Shown here: positions 33,387-42,280 of the stretch, piece after piece
Position numbering within the stretch: position 1 is the first letter of the stretch
Layout of the letters: every line of letters begins with the position of its first letter
From: Clostridiales bacterium
GTDB lineage: Bacteria; Bacillota; Clostridia; Oscillospirales; Oscillospiraceae
Reading direction: 5' to 3'
NCBI GenBank assembly: GCA_003150355.1
Contig: QAMJ01000012.1
Span: 217,531 to 281,530, forward strand
Length of the DNA: 64,000 nt
Program-made: the position numbers and the translations under genes
Notes under the pieces: generated by a model
The model's database searches: none
Told to the model about the DNA's origin: nothing
Seen by the model: only the letters and a program-made list of their open reading frames with translations

Positions 33387-35789
33387 ATGAACAATCAGAT
33401 ATCCAGAGACGAAGTCCGAAGCGCGATAGAGGATAAGCTCAGCGCGCAGTTCAGCGTAAGCGGCGAGGACGCCACCAACGAGCAGATATTCCAGGCCACA
33501 GCTATAGTCATCCGCGAGCTTATGAGCCGCCTGCTCACCATCGAGGACCCGCGCCACGCGGAAAAAGAGATACACTATATGTCGATGGAGTTCCTCATGG
33601 GGCGCAGCCTTATGAAGAACGCCTACAACCTCGGCATTTCCGAAGCTGTCACCGGCGCGCTTGAGGACATGGGGCGCAGCGCGTCCGATATCTTCGAGGA
33701 GGAGCCGGACGCAGGTCTCGGCAACGGCGGTCTTGGCCGTCTCGCCGCCTGCTTCATGGACTCCATGGCCACCGAGGGACTTCAGGCCACGGGCTACTCC
33801 ATCTGCTACGAGCTGGGCATGTTCAAGCAGAAGTTTGAGAACGGGCGCCAGACCGAGGTCGCCGACAATTGGCGCACCGCCGCCGAGAGCTGGCTGATCC
33901 CCCGCCATGAGGACGAGGTCGAGGTCCGCTTCGGCGGTCAGATATCCCCGAGCTGGGACAGCCTCGGCCACTACCACGCCGAGCACACCGGCTACACCGC
34001 CGTCATCGCTCTGCCGCGCGATATGCTCATCGCCGGCTACGGCGCGAAGGAGATCAATACCCTGCGTCTCTGGGACGCTATGAGCCCGAACTCTCTGGAC
34101 ATGTACCTCTTCTCCGAGGGCGCGTACGTCAAGAGCCTTGAGCAGCGCACCATGGCCGAGGTCATCACGAAGGTGCTCTACCCCGCGGACGACCATGTCG
34201 AGGGCAAGCTCCTGCGTCTCAAGCAGCAGTACTTTTTCGTCTCCGCCACCGCGCAGGATATCGTGCGCAAGCACATCCGCACATGGGGCGATATCCGCAG
34301 CTTCTCCAAGCACCATATCATCCAGATAAACGACACACACCCGACGATGATAATCCCCGAGCTCATGCGCATCTTCATGGACGAGTACGAGCTTGGCTGG
34401 GATGAGGCATGGGAGCTTGTCAAGAACAGCGTCGCCTACACCAACCACACCGTTATGAGCGAGGCTCTTGAAAAGTGGCCGCAGGACCTCATCCAGCAGC
34501 TTCTGCCCCGTATATGGGAGATCATGTGCGAGATCAACCGCCGCTGGTGCGAGTATCTCGGCGCGCACTTCGGCAGCGGCGAGGCTCTTGGCCGCAACCT
34601 CATCATCCGCGACGGTCAGGTTCACATGGCAAACCTCTGCCTTGCGACCTGCCAGAAAGTCAACGGCGTGTCCCGCCTGCACGGCGACATTCTCAAGAAC
34701 GACCTCTTCCACGATCTTTACACCATCACACCCGAGCGCTTCACCTATGTCACCAACGGCATCGATCACCGCCGCTGGCTGTCTCAGATAAACCCCGGCC
34801 TTGACGCTCTCGTCAAGGAGCTCACCGGCGGGGACGAGTACCTTACAAACCCCGAGGTGCTCATCAAGCTTGCCGACTATGCGAACGACGCCGCTGTGCG
34901 TGAGCGCGTGCTGGCGATAAAGCGCGCGAATAAGGAGAGCTTCGCCGAGTTTGCCCGCCGCAACGACAGCTTCGCCCTCAACACCGAAGCCATTATGGAT
35001 GTTCAGGTCAAGCGCCTGCATGAGTACAAGCGCCAGCTGCTGTGCGCGATGAGCATCGCGAGCCTTCAGCTCCAGCTCCACGATGACCCGAACCGCGAGT
35101 TCCTGCCGCGCACCTTCGTGTTCGGCGCGAAGGCCGCCGCGGGCTACAAGACCGCAAAGCGCATCATAGAGCTGCTGCTGAGCATGGCAAACGACATCAA
35201 CAACGACCCCGTCTGCAAGGATAAGCTCCAGGTCTACTTCGTCGAGAACTACCGCGTCTCCGCCGCCGAGGCTATAGTGCCCGCCGCACAGATATCCGAG
35301 CAGATATCCACCGCCGGTAAGGAAGCCTCCGGCACCGGCTGCATGAAGCTCATGATGAACGGCGCTGTCACCATCGGCACGCTCGACGGCGCGAACGTCG
35401 AGATGTACGAGCGCCTCGGCGATGAGAACATGTTCCTCTTCGGCCTGCACACCAATGAGATCGCCCAGCTTCGCGCGAACGGCTATGACCCGGGCGCAAT
35501 CGCAAGAAACGACCCCGAGATCAGCCGCATCTTCTCACGCTTCAGCGAAGGCTTCTCCGACGGCAAGAGCTACTCCGACCTTGTCAGCCAGCTGCTCTAC
35601 GGCGGCGACCCGTACATGCTCATCGCCGACTACCGCGCCTACGCCGACTGCCAGAAGCGTCTCTATGACCGCATCTCCGACAAGAGCGAGCTTGCGCGCC
35701 TTGCCATCATGAACACCGCCGAGAGCGGCATCTTCGCCGCCGACCGTGCGATCAGCCAGTACGCACACGAGATATGGAACGTAAAGTAA
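33387..35789 (+). CDS. glgP: Glycogen/maltodextrin phosphorylase
   Basis: 800 residues. Releases glucose-1-phosphate from alpha-1,4-glucans. N-terminal half carries YMSMEFLMGRSL and DAGLGNGGLGRLAACFMDSMAT; the C-terminal half carries VKRLHEYKRQLL and the pyridoxal-phosphate site in EASGTGCMKLMMNGAVTIGTLDGANVE, whose lysine binds the cofactor. GGAGG precedes the ATG. Opposes GlgC/GlgD, and its own operator-like palindrome suggests separate control from glgCD. Confidence 0.96.
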   Translation: MNNQISRDEVRSAIEDKLSAQFSVSGEDATNEQIFQATAIVIRELMSRLLTIEDPRHAEKEIHYMSMEFLMGRSLMKNAYNLGISEAVTGALEDMGRSASDIFEEEPDAGLGNGGLGRLAACFMDSMATEGLQATGYSICYELGMFKQKFENGRQTEVADNWRTAAESWLIPRHEDEVEVRFGGQISPSWDSLGHYHAEHTGYTAVIALPRDMLIAGYGAKEINTLRLWDAMSPNSLDMYLFSEGAYVKSLEQRTMAEVITKVLYPADDHVEGKLLRLKQQYFFVSATAQDIVRKHIRTWGDIRSFSKHHIIQINDTHPTMIIPELMRIFMDEYELGWDEAWELVKNSVAYTNHTVMSEALEKWPQDLIQQLLPRIWEIMCEINRRWCEYLGAHFGSGEALGRNLIIRDGQVHMANLCLATCQKVNGVSRLHGDILKNDLFHDLYTITPERFTYVTNGIDHRRWLSQINPGLDALVKELTGGDEYLTNPEVLIKLADYANDAAVRERVLAIKRANKESFAEFARRNDSFALNTEAIMDVQVKRLHEYKRQLLCAMSIASLQLQLHDDPNREFLPRTFVFGAKAAAGYKTAKRIIELLLSMANDINNDPVCKDKLQVYFVENYRVSAAEAIVPAAQISEQISTAGKEASGTGCMKLMMNGAVTIGTLDGANVEMYERLGDENMFLFGLHTNEIAQLRANGYDPGAIARNDPEISRIFSRFSEGFSDGKSYSDLVSQLLYGGDPYMLIADYRAYADCQKRLYDRISDKSELARLAIMNTAESGIFAADRAISQYAHEIWNVK

Positions 35790-35798
35790 AGAAATAAA

Positions 35799-36698
35799 AT
35801 GGATCTTCAGAACAAAGCCGCCGTCATCGGCGGACTCAACGCGGATATATGGGGCCGCCCCTCCGGCCCCATTATCCTGCGCGACTCGAACCCCGGCTCA
35901 GTGACGCTCACCCCCGGCGGTGTCGGGCGCAACATCGCGCACGACCTCTGCCTGCTTGGACTTGACGTCAGCCTTGTCTCCGCCGTCGGCGACGACTCCA
36001 ACGGTGAGTTCCTGCTTGACCGCTGCCGCGGCCTCGGTATGGACGTCAGCCGCGTGCGCGTCGTACCCGGCGCGCGCAGCTCGAGCTATCTTTATATTAC
36101 CGACGAGCGCGGCGATATGCAGCTTGCCGTAAACGACATGGCCGTCTGCAATGAGATAAGCCCTGAGTACCTTGAGCGCGTCCTGCCCAGCATTCAGGCC
36201 GGGGCGCTGGTGCTCGACACGAACCTGCCGGTCGAGTCGCTCGAATTTATCTGCCGCAGCTCCTGCATACCGCTCTATGCCGACCCCGTTTCCTCGGTCA
36301 AGGCGATGAAACTGCGCAGCGTGATGAAGCACCTGCGCGCCATCAAGCCTAACGCGCTCGAAGCCGCAGCGCTCACCGGGCAGACTGACCCCGAGCTTGC
36401 TGCCCGCGCGCTCATTGACGAGGGCGTGCAGCGCGTGTTCATCAGCCTCGGCACGAACGGCATGATCGCCGCCGAGGGCTCGCGCATACTGCGTATGCCG
36501 TCTCCGGAAGCAAACGTCGTGAACGCGACCGGCGCGGGTGACGCTGCGATGTCCGCCATAGTCTGGGCAGACCTGCACGGCCTGAGCCTTGAGGATTCCG
36601 CGCGCGCAGCACAGCTCGCCGGTGCGATAACCTGCGCAAGCAAGGAGTCGAACGCCCCTGAGCTGAGTAGGCTTCCCGGCCTGCTCGCGGCAGAATAA
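35799..36698 (+). CDS. PfkB-family kinase, pseudouridine-kinase-like
   Basis: 299 residues. Ribokinase fold with the PfkB signatures: NPGSVTLTPGGVGRNIAHDLCLLG near residue 30 and the anion-hole motif NATGAGDAAMSAIVWADLHG near residue 240. The opening VIGGLNADIWGRP and the loop SNPGSVxxxPGGVGRNIA are closest to pseudouridine kinases (PsuK) as I know them; no PsuG glycosidase is adjacent, and adenosine or sugar kinases are alternatives. Only 9 bases after glgP with a poor ribosome binding site, so it is probably translated by reinitiation. Confidence 0.8.
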   Translation: MDLQNKAAVIGGLNADIWGRPSGPIILRDSNPGSVTLTPGGVGRNIAHDLCLLGLDVSLVSAVGDDSNGEFLLDRCRGLGMDVSRVRVVPGARSSSYLYITDERGDMQLAVNDMAVCNEISPEYLERVLPSIQAGALVLDTNLPVESLEFICRSSCIPLYADPVSSVKAMKLRSVMKHLRAIKPNALEAAALTGQTDPELAARALIDEGVQRVFISLGTNGMIAAEGSRILRMPSPEANVVNATGAGDAAMSAIVWADLHGLSLEDSARAAQLAGAITCASKESNAPELSRLPGLLAAE

Positions 36699-36740
36699 AA
36701 AGATATCGGAGAAAGCTTCGGCTTTCTCCGATATCTTTTT
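36697..36740. terminator. Bidirectional terminator
   Basis: AAAGATATCGGAGAAAGC / GCTTTCTCCGATATCTTT closed by a TTCG tetraloop, with A- and T-runs on either side; lies between convergent genes. Confidence 0.9.
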
Positions 36741-36748
36741 ATAAGCGG

Positions 36749-38032
36749 TTATTCTTTATTTTCCTCCGCATCCTCCGGGAGCTTATCGCGCTGGACAAGC
36801 ACCTTTTCGACACGGCGGCCGTCGGTCATGCGCAGCACGGTGACGGTGAAGTCACGATAATGGAAGCTGTCCCCGGCGTGCGGGAAGTCGCCGAACATCT
36901 CAAGCGTCCAGCCGCCGACGGTGTTGCTCTCGGGGGAGAAGCTCTCCTCGTCAAGCCCCATGAGCTCGGCAAAGTCGGAGATGACCATAGAGCCGTCAAG
37001 CTCGTATTCATCCTCGCTGCGCTGCACAAGCTCGTGCTCGACGGTGTCCGTCTCATCCCAGATATCGCCGACGATCTGCTCAAGCACATCCTCCATCGAC
37101 ACGACACCGAGGGTGCCGCCGTATTCATCGGAGACTATGGCGAGGTGCTGCTTCGCCTTGCGCAGCTGATTGAGCACCGCGGGCAGCTTCATGGTCTTGT
37201 AGACATAGCAGGGCTTCATCAGAAGCTTGCGGATATCGGCGTGGCCGTTATCCGCCATGGCCTTGAGGAAGTGGTTGAGATACAGCACACCGATGATGTT
37301 ATCGATGCTGCCCTCATAGACCGGGATGCGCGAATACGTGGCCTCCTCGATGACGGACATGATATCGTCCCAGTCGTCCTCAATGTCTATCGCGCAGACG
37401 TCGACACGCGCGGTCATAACGTCGAGCGCGGATATCTCGGAGAAGTCTATCGCGGCCTGCACAAGCTCGGACTGATCCTCGTCGAGAACATCCTCGTCCT
37501 CGGCGGTCTCAATGATGGACTGGAGCTCCTCAACGGCTTCGTCGCCGCTCTCGTCCTTCTGGTCGGGCAGACCCTTTGTGATAAGCTCGATGAGCTTCAC
37601 GACTACCCAGATAAGGGGCTTGAGGACGATCATCATAAAGCGCACGGGATAGGCGTGGCGCAGAGCGATGCGGTTGGCGTTCTTCTTTGCAGTGATCTTC
37701 GGTATCGTCTCACCGAAGATGATGACAAGAAACGTCAGCACGACGGTCGATACCCACGCGTAGTCCTCAGAGCTTGTAATGAGTATCACAAGCACGGACG
37801 CGAGAGAGGACGCACCGATGTTCGCAAGGTTGTTGCCGATGAGTATGGCGCTGAGAGCATCGTCAAAATGCTCGGTTATCCTGACTGCAAGCCCGGCCTT
37901 CTTGGAGCCGTCATCCCGCGCGTTTTCAAGGCGCAGCACGTTGCAGGAGGAATACGCCATTTCGGACGCGGAGCAGAAGTTTGAAAGGCACAGGCACAGG
38001 AAAATGCCGATGGAGATAAGAACTATATTCAC
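36749..38032 (-). CDS. CNNM/CorC-type DUF21-CBS membrane protein (second of pair)
   Basis: 427 residues. Four-helix DUF21 domain at 1-190 (SNFCSASEMAYSSCNVLRLENA is typical), two CBS motifs at about 205-320 (TARVDVCAIDIEDDWDDIMSVIEEATYSRIPVYEGSIDNIIGVLYLNHFLKA; LAIVSDEYGGTLGVVSMEDVLEQIVGDIWDE), and a CorC/HlyC C-terminal domain. Such proteins export Mg2+ or Na+. GTG start overlaps the upstream paralogue's stop (GTGA), so the pair is coupled. Confidence 0.9.
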   Translation of the reverse strand: MNIVLISIGIFLCLCLSNFCSASEMAYSSCNVLRLENARDDGSKKAGLAVRITEHFDDALSAILIGNNLANIGASSLASVLVILITSSEDYAWVSTVVLTFLVIIFGETIPKITAKKNANRIALRHAYPVRFMMIVLKPLIWVVVKLIELITKGLPDQKDESGDEAVEELQSIIETAEDEDVLDEDQSELVQAAIDFSEISALDVMTARVDVCAIDIEDDWDDIMSVIEEATYSRIPVYEGSIDNIIGVLYLNHFLKAMADNGHADIRKLLMKPCYVYKTMKLPAVLNQLRKAKQHLAIVSDEYGGTLGVVSMEDVLEQIVGDIWDETDTVEHELVQRSEDEYELDGSMVISDFAELMGLDEESFSPESNTVGGWTLEMFGDFPHAGDSFHYRDFTVTVLRMTDGRRVEKVLVQRDKLPEDAEENKE

Positions 38033-39312
38033 TGCGCCTCACCGCCTTCCTCTTCTGCCGGAAGCAGGGCGACTGTAAGCTTCATTATACGGTTGTGGTT
38101 CATATCCTTCACCGTGACAAGCACCTGATGATAGCGGAAGCTGTCGCCGGGCTTGGGGATAGTGTCAAACTTTTCATAGGCCCATTCGCCCATGAGCGTG
38201 TTCACAAGCTCCTCGTCGTTTTCTGGGTCCTCGTAGCCGATCTGATCGAACACGTCGCTGACGGTCTCATCCGCGCCGACCTCGTACACGCCGTCACCGA
38301 TCTCGACCATCGGCTCTTCAATGACGTCGTCCTCGTCCCATATCTCGCCGACGAGCTCCTCAAGGATATCCTCGACCGTCACGATGCCGAGCGTCCCGCC
38401 GTAGTTATCGGTGACGACGGCAATGTTCAGCTTGCGCCTTGAGAGGATGGGGAGCAGTTCATCGATATTCGTACTCTGGTGGACGAAGAGCACTTCATCC
38501 AGCATGGGCTTTATATCAAGATTCTCGCCGAGGCGGAGATAGGCCTTGATATATTTGCGTATCTGGAGCACGCCGATGATGTTGTCAATGCTGCCCTCGT
38601 AGACGGGCAGGCGGCTGTGGTTCGTGGATTTGATAAGGCTCAGCAGCTCCGCGTGGCTGCTGTTTATGTTTATGGCCACTATATCGACCCGCGGGGTCAG
38701 CACGCTCTCAACGGTGACGTCGCCGAACTGGAGCGCGGAGGATATCAGGTCGCCCTGATCCTCGTCAAGGCTGCCCTCCTCGGTCATGTCCTCGATGATA
38801 TCGTACAGCTCATCCTCCGTGACGGAGATCTGGCTGTCGCCGGGGGTAAGTTTCGCGGCGGCCTGACCTATCCATGTCAGCAGCTTCGAGAGCGGGGCGA
38901 AAAGCTTCATAAAGAAGCAGAGCACCGGCGCGCAGGAGAGAGCGAGAGTATCGCTGTACTTCTTCGCAACGCTCTTCGGGAGCATCTCGCCGGCAAAGAA
39001 CACAACGACGGTGGTAATGATCGTACTTATCGACACGGCGCTCACGCCCCACTTCTTCGTGACCGCGAGGGTGACGATAGAGGCTGCGGCGATATGTACG
39101 ATATTGGTGCAGATAAGCAGGGTGCTGATGGCCAGATCAAAATTATCCAGCACATAGAGAGTCTTTTTTGCCCGGAAGTCGCCGCGTTCGGCAGACGCCT
39201 TAATGCGGCTGCGCGATGCGGAGGCCATCGAAGTCTCCGTAACAGCAAAAAATGCGGCGCATACAAGCAGCAGCGCGGCAATTATCCAAGGCAATCGACT
39301 GCCATCATCCAT
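38029..39312 (-). CDS. CNNM/CorC-type DUF21-CBS membrane protein (first of pair)
   Basis: 427 residues, same architecture and length as the following gene: DUF21 (FFAVTETSMASASRSRIKASAERGD), CBS pair (VYEGSIDNIIGVLQIRKYIKA; IAVVTDNYGGTLGIVTVEDILEELVGEIWDE), CorC_HlyC tail. The two probably arose by tandem duplication, though the N-terminal halves have diverged widely, and may form a heteromeric exporter. The ATG at 39312 is 14 bases after AGGAG, a long spacing; no better start is seen. Confidence 0.9.
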   Translation of the reverse strand: MDDGSRLPWIIAALLLVCAAFFAVTETSMASASRSRIKASAERGDFRAKKTLYVLDNFDLAISTLLICTNIVHIAAASIVTLAVTKKWGVSAVSISTIITTVVVFFAGEMLPKSVAKKYSDTLALSCAPVLCFFMKLFAPLSKLLTWIGQAAAKLTPGDSQISVTEDELYDIIEDMTEEGSLDEDQGDLISSALQFGDVTVESVLTPRVDIVAININSSHAELLSLIKSTNHSRLPVYEGSIDNIIGVLQIRKYIKAYLRLGENLDIKPMLDEVLFVHQSTNIDELLPILSRRKLNIAVVTDNYGGTLGIVTVEDILEELVGEIWDEDDVIEEPMVEIGDGVYEVGADETVSDVFDQIGYEDPENDEELVNTLMGEWAYEKFDTIPKPGDSFRYHQVLVTVKDMNHNRIMKLTVALLPAEEEGGEAQ

Positions 39313-39483
39313 AAGAGGATACACATCTCCTTTTAATAAATTAATCTGTAGTATAGCATAGCGCGCTGTTTCCGTCAATATTCGTAATGTTGCGAATCTA
39401 TGAAATTATCGAGCGTCGTATCTGTTCTTTTCCCGCCGGATATGCTACAATATAACACACTATTTTATTCGGACGGAATTGAA

Positions 39484-40704
39484 ATGAAGATTGAAAGAGA
39501 ATACCCCTCCTTTATAATAACCAAGAAAGGCAGCGCATGGGTCGGCACGGGTCACCCGTGGATATATGCGCAGGAGATAATCTCCAAAAGCGCCGAGCCG
39601 GAAAATGGCGCGCTTGTCGACGCACTCAGCGAAAACGGGCGCTATCTCGGCACGGGGCTGTACAGCCGCGAGAGCAAGATAGGCCTGCGGCTCATCTCCC
39701 GCAACGCGAACGACCGTTTTGACGCGGAGTTCTGGAAGCGCCGCATCAGGTACGCGTGGGACTACCGCCGCACCGTCATGGGCGGGGACGTGTCCTGCTG
39801 CCGCGTCATCTTCGGCGAGGCAGACGGCTTCCCCGGCCTGACCGTGGACAGGTTCTCGAACATCCTCGTCACGCAGACGCTCTCTGTCGGTATGGAGCGG
39901 CTCAAGGACGTGATCTTCCCGCTGCTCGCCGAAGTGCTGCGTGAGAGCGGGGAGCGGATAGACGGCATATATGAGCGCAACGACGTCGCCATCCGCGCGC
40001 TTGAGGGGCTCGAGCAGGGCAAGGGCTGGTATGAGCTGCCGGGCGAGGAGCACCCGCAGAGCACCGTGACCGAGATATGCGAGAACGGGATATACTACGC
40101 CGTCGATTTCGAGAACGGGCAGAAAACGGGCTTCTTCCTCGACCAGAAATATAACCGCCTTGCCGTGGCGCGCATTGCAAAGGGGCGGCGCGTGCTCGAC
40201 TGCTTTACCCACACCGGCTCCTTCGCGCTCAACGCCACGCGCGGCGGTGCAGAGCACGTGACGGCGGTGGACGTGTCGGAGAGCGCCGTTGAGATGGCAC
40301 GGGAGAACGCGCGCAGAAACGGCCTTGAGGACAGGATGGACTTCGTTGCGGCGGATGTGTTCGACCTCCTGCCGGAAGTGAAGAAGGGCGAGTATGACTT
40401 TATCATCCTTGACCCGCCGGCATTCACAAAGTCGCGCAAGACTGTCGGCCGCGCCGAGAAAGGCTATAAGGAGATAAATCTGCGTGCGCTCAAAGCGCTG
40501 CCGCGCGGCGGATATTTTGCGACGGCCTCGTGCAGCCACTTCATGCCGTCGGAGCTGTTTGTGAAGATGCTGCTCTCCGCGGCACAGGACGCGAATGTCG
40601 AGCTGCGGCAGATCGAGGCGCGCCAGCAGGCACCCGACCACCCGATACTCTGGAACGTCCCGGAGACGGATTACCTGAAATTCTATATTTTTCAAGTTGT
40701 CTGA
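39484..40704 (+). CDS. RlmI-like 23S rRNA methyltransferase
   Basis: 406 residues. N-terminal PUA domain (GSAWVGTGHPWIYAQEI) followed by an EEHEE-like central domain and a class I SAM-binding domain: RRVLDCFTHTGSFALNA for SAM, VTAVDVSESAVEMAREN for its ribose, and the catalytic DPPAFTKSRKTV. Matches the RlmI/YwbD group of 5-methylcytosine rRNA methylases. Weak ribosome binding site (GGAATTG) at the chosen ATG. Monocistronic. Confidence 0.9.
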   Translation: MKIEREYPSFIITKKGSAWVGTGHPWIYAQEIISKSAEPENGALVDALSENGRYLGTGLYSRESKIGLRLISRNANDRFDAEFWKRRIRYAWDYRRTVMGGDVSCCRVIFGEADGFPGLTVDRFSNILVTQTLSVGMERLKDVIFPLLAEVLRESGERIDGIYERNDVAIRALEGLEQGKGWYELPGEEHPQSTVTEICENGIYYAVDFENGQKTGFFLDQKYNRLAVARIAKGRRVLDCFTHTGSFALNATRGGAEHVTAVDVSESAVEMARENARRNGLEDRMDFVAADVFDLLPEVKKGEYDFIILDPPAFTKSRKTVGRAEKGYKEINLRALKALPRGGYFATASCSHFMPSELFVKMLLSAAQDANVELRQIEARQQAPDHPILWNVPETDYLKFYIFQVV

Positions 40705-40722
40705 GCCTTCGGCGGACGATAA

Positions 40723-40757
40723 AAAGGCTCTGCACCATGATCCGGTGCAGAGCCTTT
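40723..40757. terminator. Bidirectional terminator
   Basis: AAAGGCTCTGCACC / GGTGCAGAGCCTTT with a 7-base loop, A-run before and TATTAATT after. Confidence 0.85.
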
Positions 40758-40774
40758 ATTAATTAATGTTTACC

Positions 40775-41959
40775 TCACCATTCGAGGTTCTTTTCCGTCT
40801 CCTTGGAGAAGACGTGTGCGACGTTGCCGTCAAAGCTGAAGCTGACAGCGTCGCCCATGGCGTAGTGCTCCTTCATGTCGAGCGTCGGGACGATGATGAT
40901 AACATCCTTGCCCTCGGCAGTGACGTGCAGATGCACGGAGGAGCCCATCATTTCGCTCACGTCGACCTTCGCTGCGATGCCCTCGCCGGGAGCTTCGATG
41001 ACCGTATGCTCCGGACGGACGCCGAGCGTCACGGGCTGGGACTTTATGTCGTTTTCAAGCAGGCGCGCTTCTTTCTCCGCGCTCAGCTCTATGCGCTTTC
41101 CGCCGAGCTCGACGAAGAACTTCTTATCCTCGCGCACGAGCTGCGCATCGAAGAAGTTCATCTGCGGGGTGCCGATAAAGCCCGCGACGAAGAGGTTGCG
41201 CGGATTGTTGAACACCTCCTGCGGAGTACCGATCTGCTGGATGTAGCCGTCGCGCATGATGACTATTCTGTCGCCGAGGGTCATGGCCTCGGTCTGGTCA
41301 TGGGTGACGTATATAAAGGTGGTATTGATACGTTCGCGCAGCTTGATTATCTCGGCACGCATCTGGTTGCGCAGCTTTGCGTCGAGGTTGGAGAGCGGTT
41401 CATCCATCAGGAAGACGGCGGGGTCACGCACAATCGCGCGGCCGATGGCGACGCGCTGGCGCTGGCCGCCGGACAGAGCCTTGGGCTTGCGGTCAAGGTA
41501 CTGGGTGATATCGAGGATCTCCGCAGCCTCGCGGACCTTCTTGTCGATAACGTCCTTGCGCTCCTTGCGCAGCTTCAGGGAGAAGGCCATGTTCTCATAG
41601 ACGGTCATGTGTGGGTACAGGGCGTAGTTCTGGAAAACCATCGCGATATCCCTGTCCTTGGGCGCGACGTCGTTCATGAGCTTGCCGTCGATGTAAAGCT
41701 CACCCTCGGTGATCTCCTCGAGACCCGCGACCATTCTCAGCGTCGTGGACTTGCCGCAGCCGGAGGGGCCGACCAGAACGATGAACTCCTTATCGGCGAT
41801 GTCAAGGCTGAACTCCTGCACCGCGACAACGCCCTGCTCGGTTATCTGGAGCTTGGCCTTGCCTTCCTCTTCCTTGTCGTCCTTCTTCTTTTTCTTCTTG
41901 TTCTCTCCGCTTACGAACGGGTAGATTTTTTTGACGTTTCTCAGTGATACAGTTGCCAT
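40775..41959 (-). CDS. Carbohydrate ABC transporter ATPase, MsmX/UgpC type
   Basis: 394 residues. ABC domain with Walker A VGPSGCGKSTTLRM, signature LSGGQRQRVAIGRA and Walker B AVFLMDEPLSNLD, then the C-terminal OB-fold regulatory domain (VTLGVRPEHTVIEAPGEG, MGSSVHLHV) of sugar-importer ATPases. No permease or binding protein is nearby, as for MsmX of Bacillus, which serves several sugar importers. A Lys/Glu-rich insertion (ENKKKKKKDDKEEEGKAK) lies between the first strand and the Walker A loop. The chosen ATG follows GGAAAG; an in-frame GTG at 42040 lacks a site. Confidence 0.92.
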   Translation of the reverse strand: MATVSLRNVKKIYPFVSGENKKKKKKDDKEEEGKAKLQITEQGVVAVQEFSLDIADKEFIVLVGPSGCGKSTTLRMVAGLEEITEGELYIDGKLMNDVAPKDRDIAMVFQNYALYPHMTVYENMAFSLKLRKERKDVIDKKVREAAEILDITQYLDRKPKALSGGQRQRVAIGRAIVRDPAVFLMDEPLSNLDAKLRNQMRAEIIKLRERINTTFIYVTHDQTEAMTLGDRIVIMRDGYIQQIGTPQEVFNNPRNLFVAGFIGTPQMNFFDAQLVREDKKFFVELGGKRIELSAEKEARLLENDIKSQPVTLGVRPEHTVIEAPGEGIAAKVDVSEMMGSSVHLHVTAEGKDVIIIVPTLDMKEHYAMGDAVSFSFDGNVAHVFSKETEKNLEW

Positions 41960-42155
41960 TCTTTCCGACTCTATGCGCCGGGCCTCCGCCTCAGACGCAC
42001 TCGCAGGGGCATCGCCACCCGCATTACGGCAGATCTCCACGCTGCCGCACCCTGAGCCTCAGGGAAAATAAATTCCTCCTTCATTAAAGCTGTGGGAAGC
42101 ATTGTGTGGAGTGCCGCCCACGCAGTCAAATAGGACTTATTGTCCACTGTAAATG

Positions 42156-42184
42156 ATTATACAGGCTGCGCCCTGATATTACAA
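42156..42184 (-). promoter_or_regulatory. Promoter of the sugar ATPase gene
   Basis: TTGTAA, 17 bases, TATAAT on the minus strand, giving a leader of nearly 190 bases. The leader holds a good AAGGAGG (about 42095-42075) with no usable start codon after it and a CCCTGA-GGC-TCAGGG hairpin. Confidence 0.6.
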
Positions 42185-42280
42185 CTCAAAAATCGCCCCC
42201 GAAAATTGTGCACTTTGCCGGGGAATACTGCCGTTCTGCACGCATATATATGGGAGGAAAACTCTACAGGTGGTGAAGAG

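Noticed and set aside
33348..35450. A 700-codon open frame antisense to glgP
   Set aside because: Same cause: biased codons in glgP; no ribosome binding site and no family resemblance.
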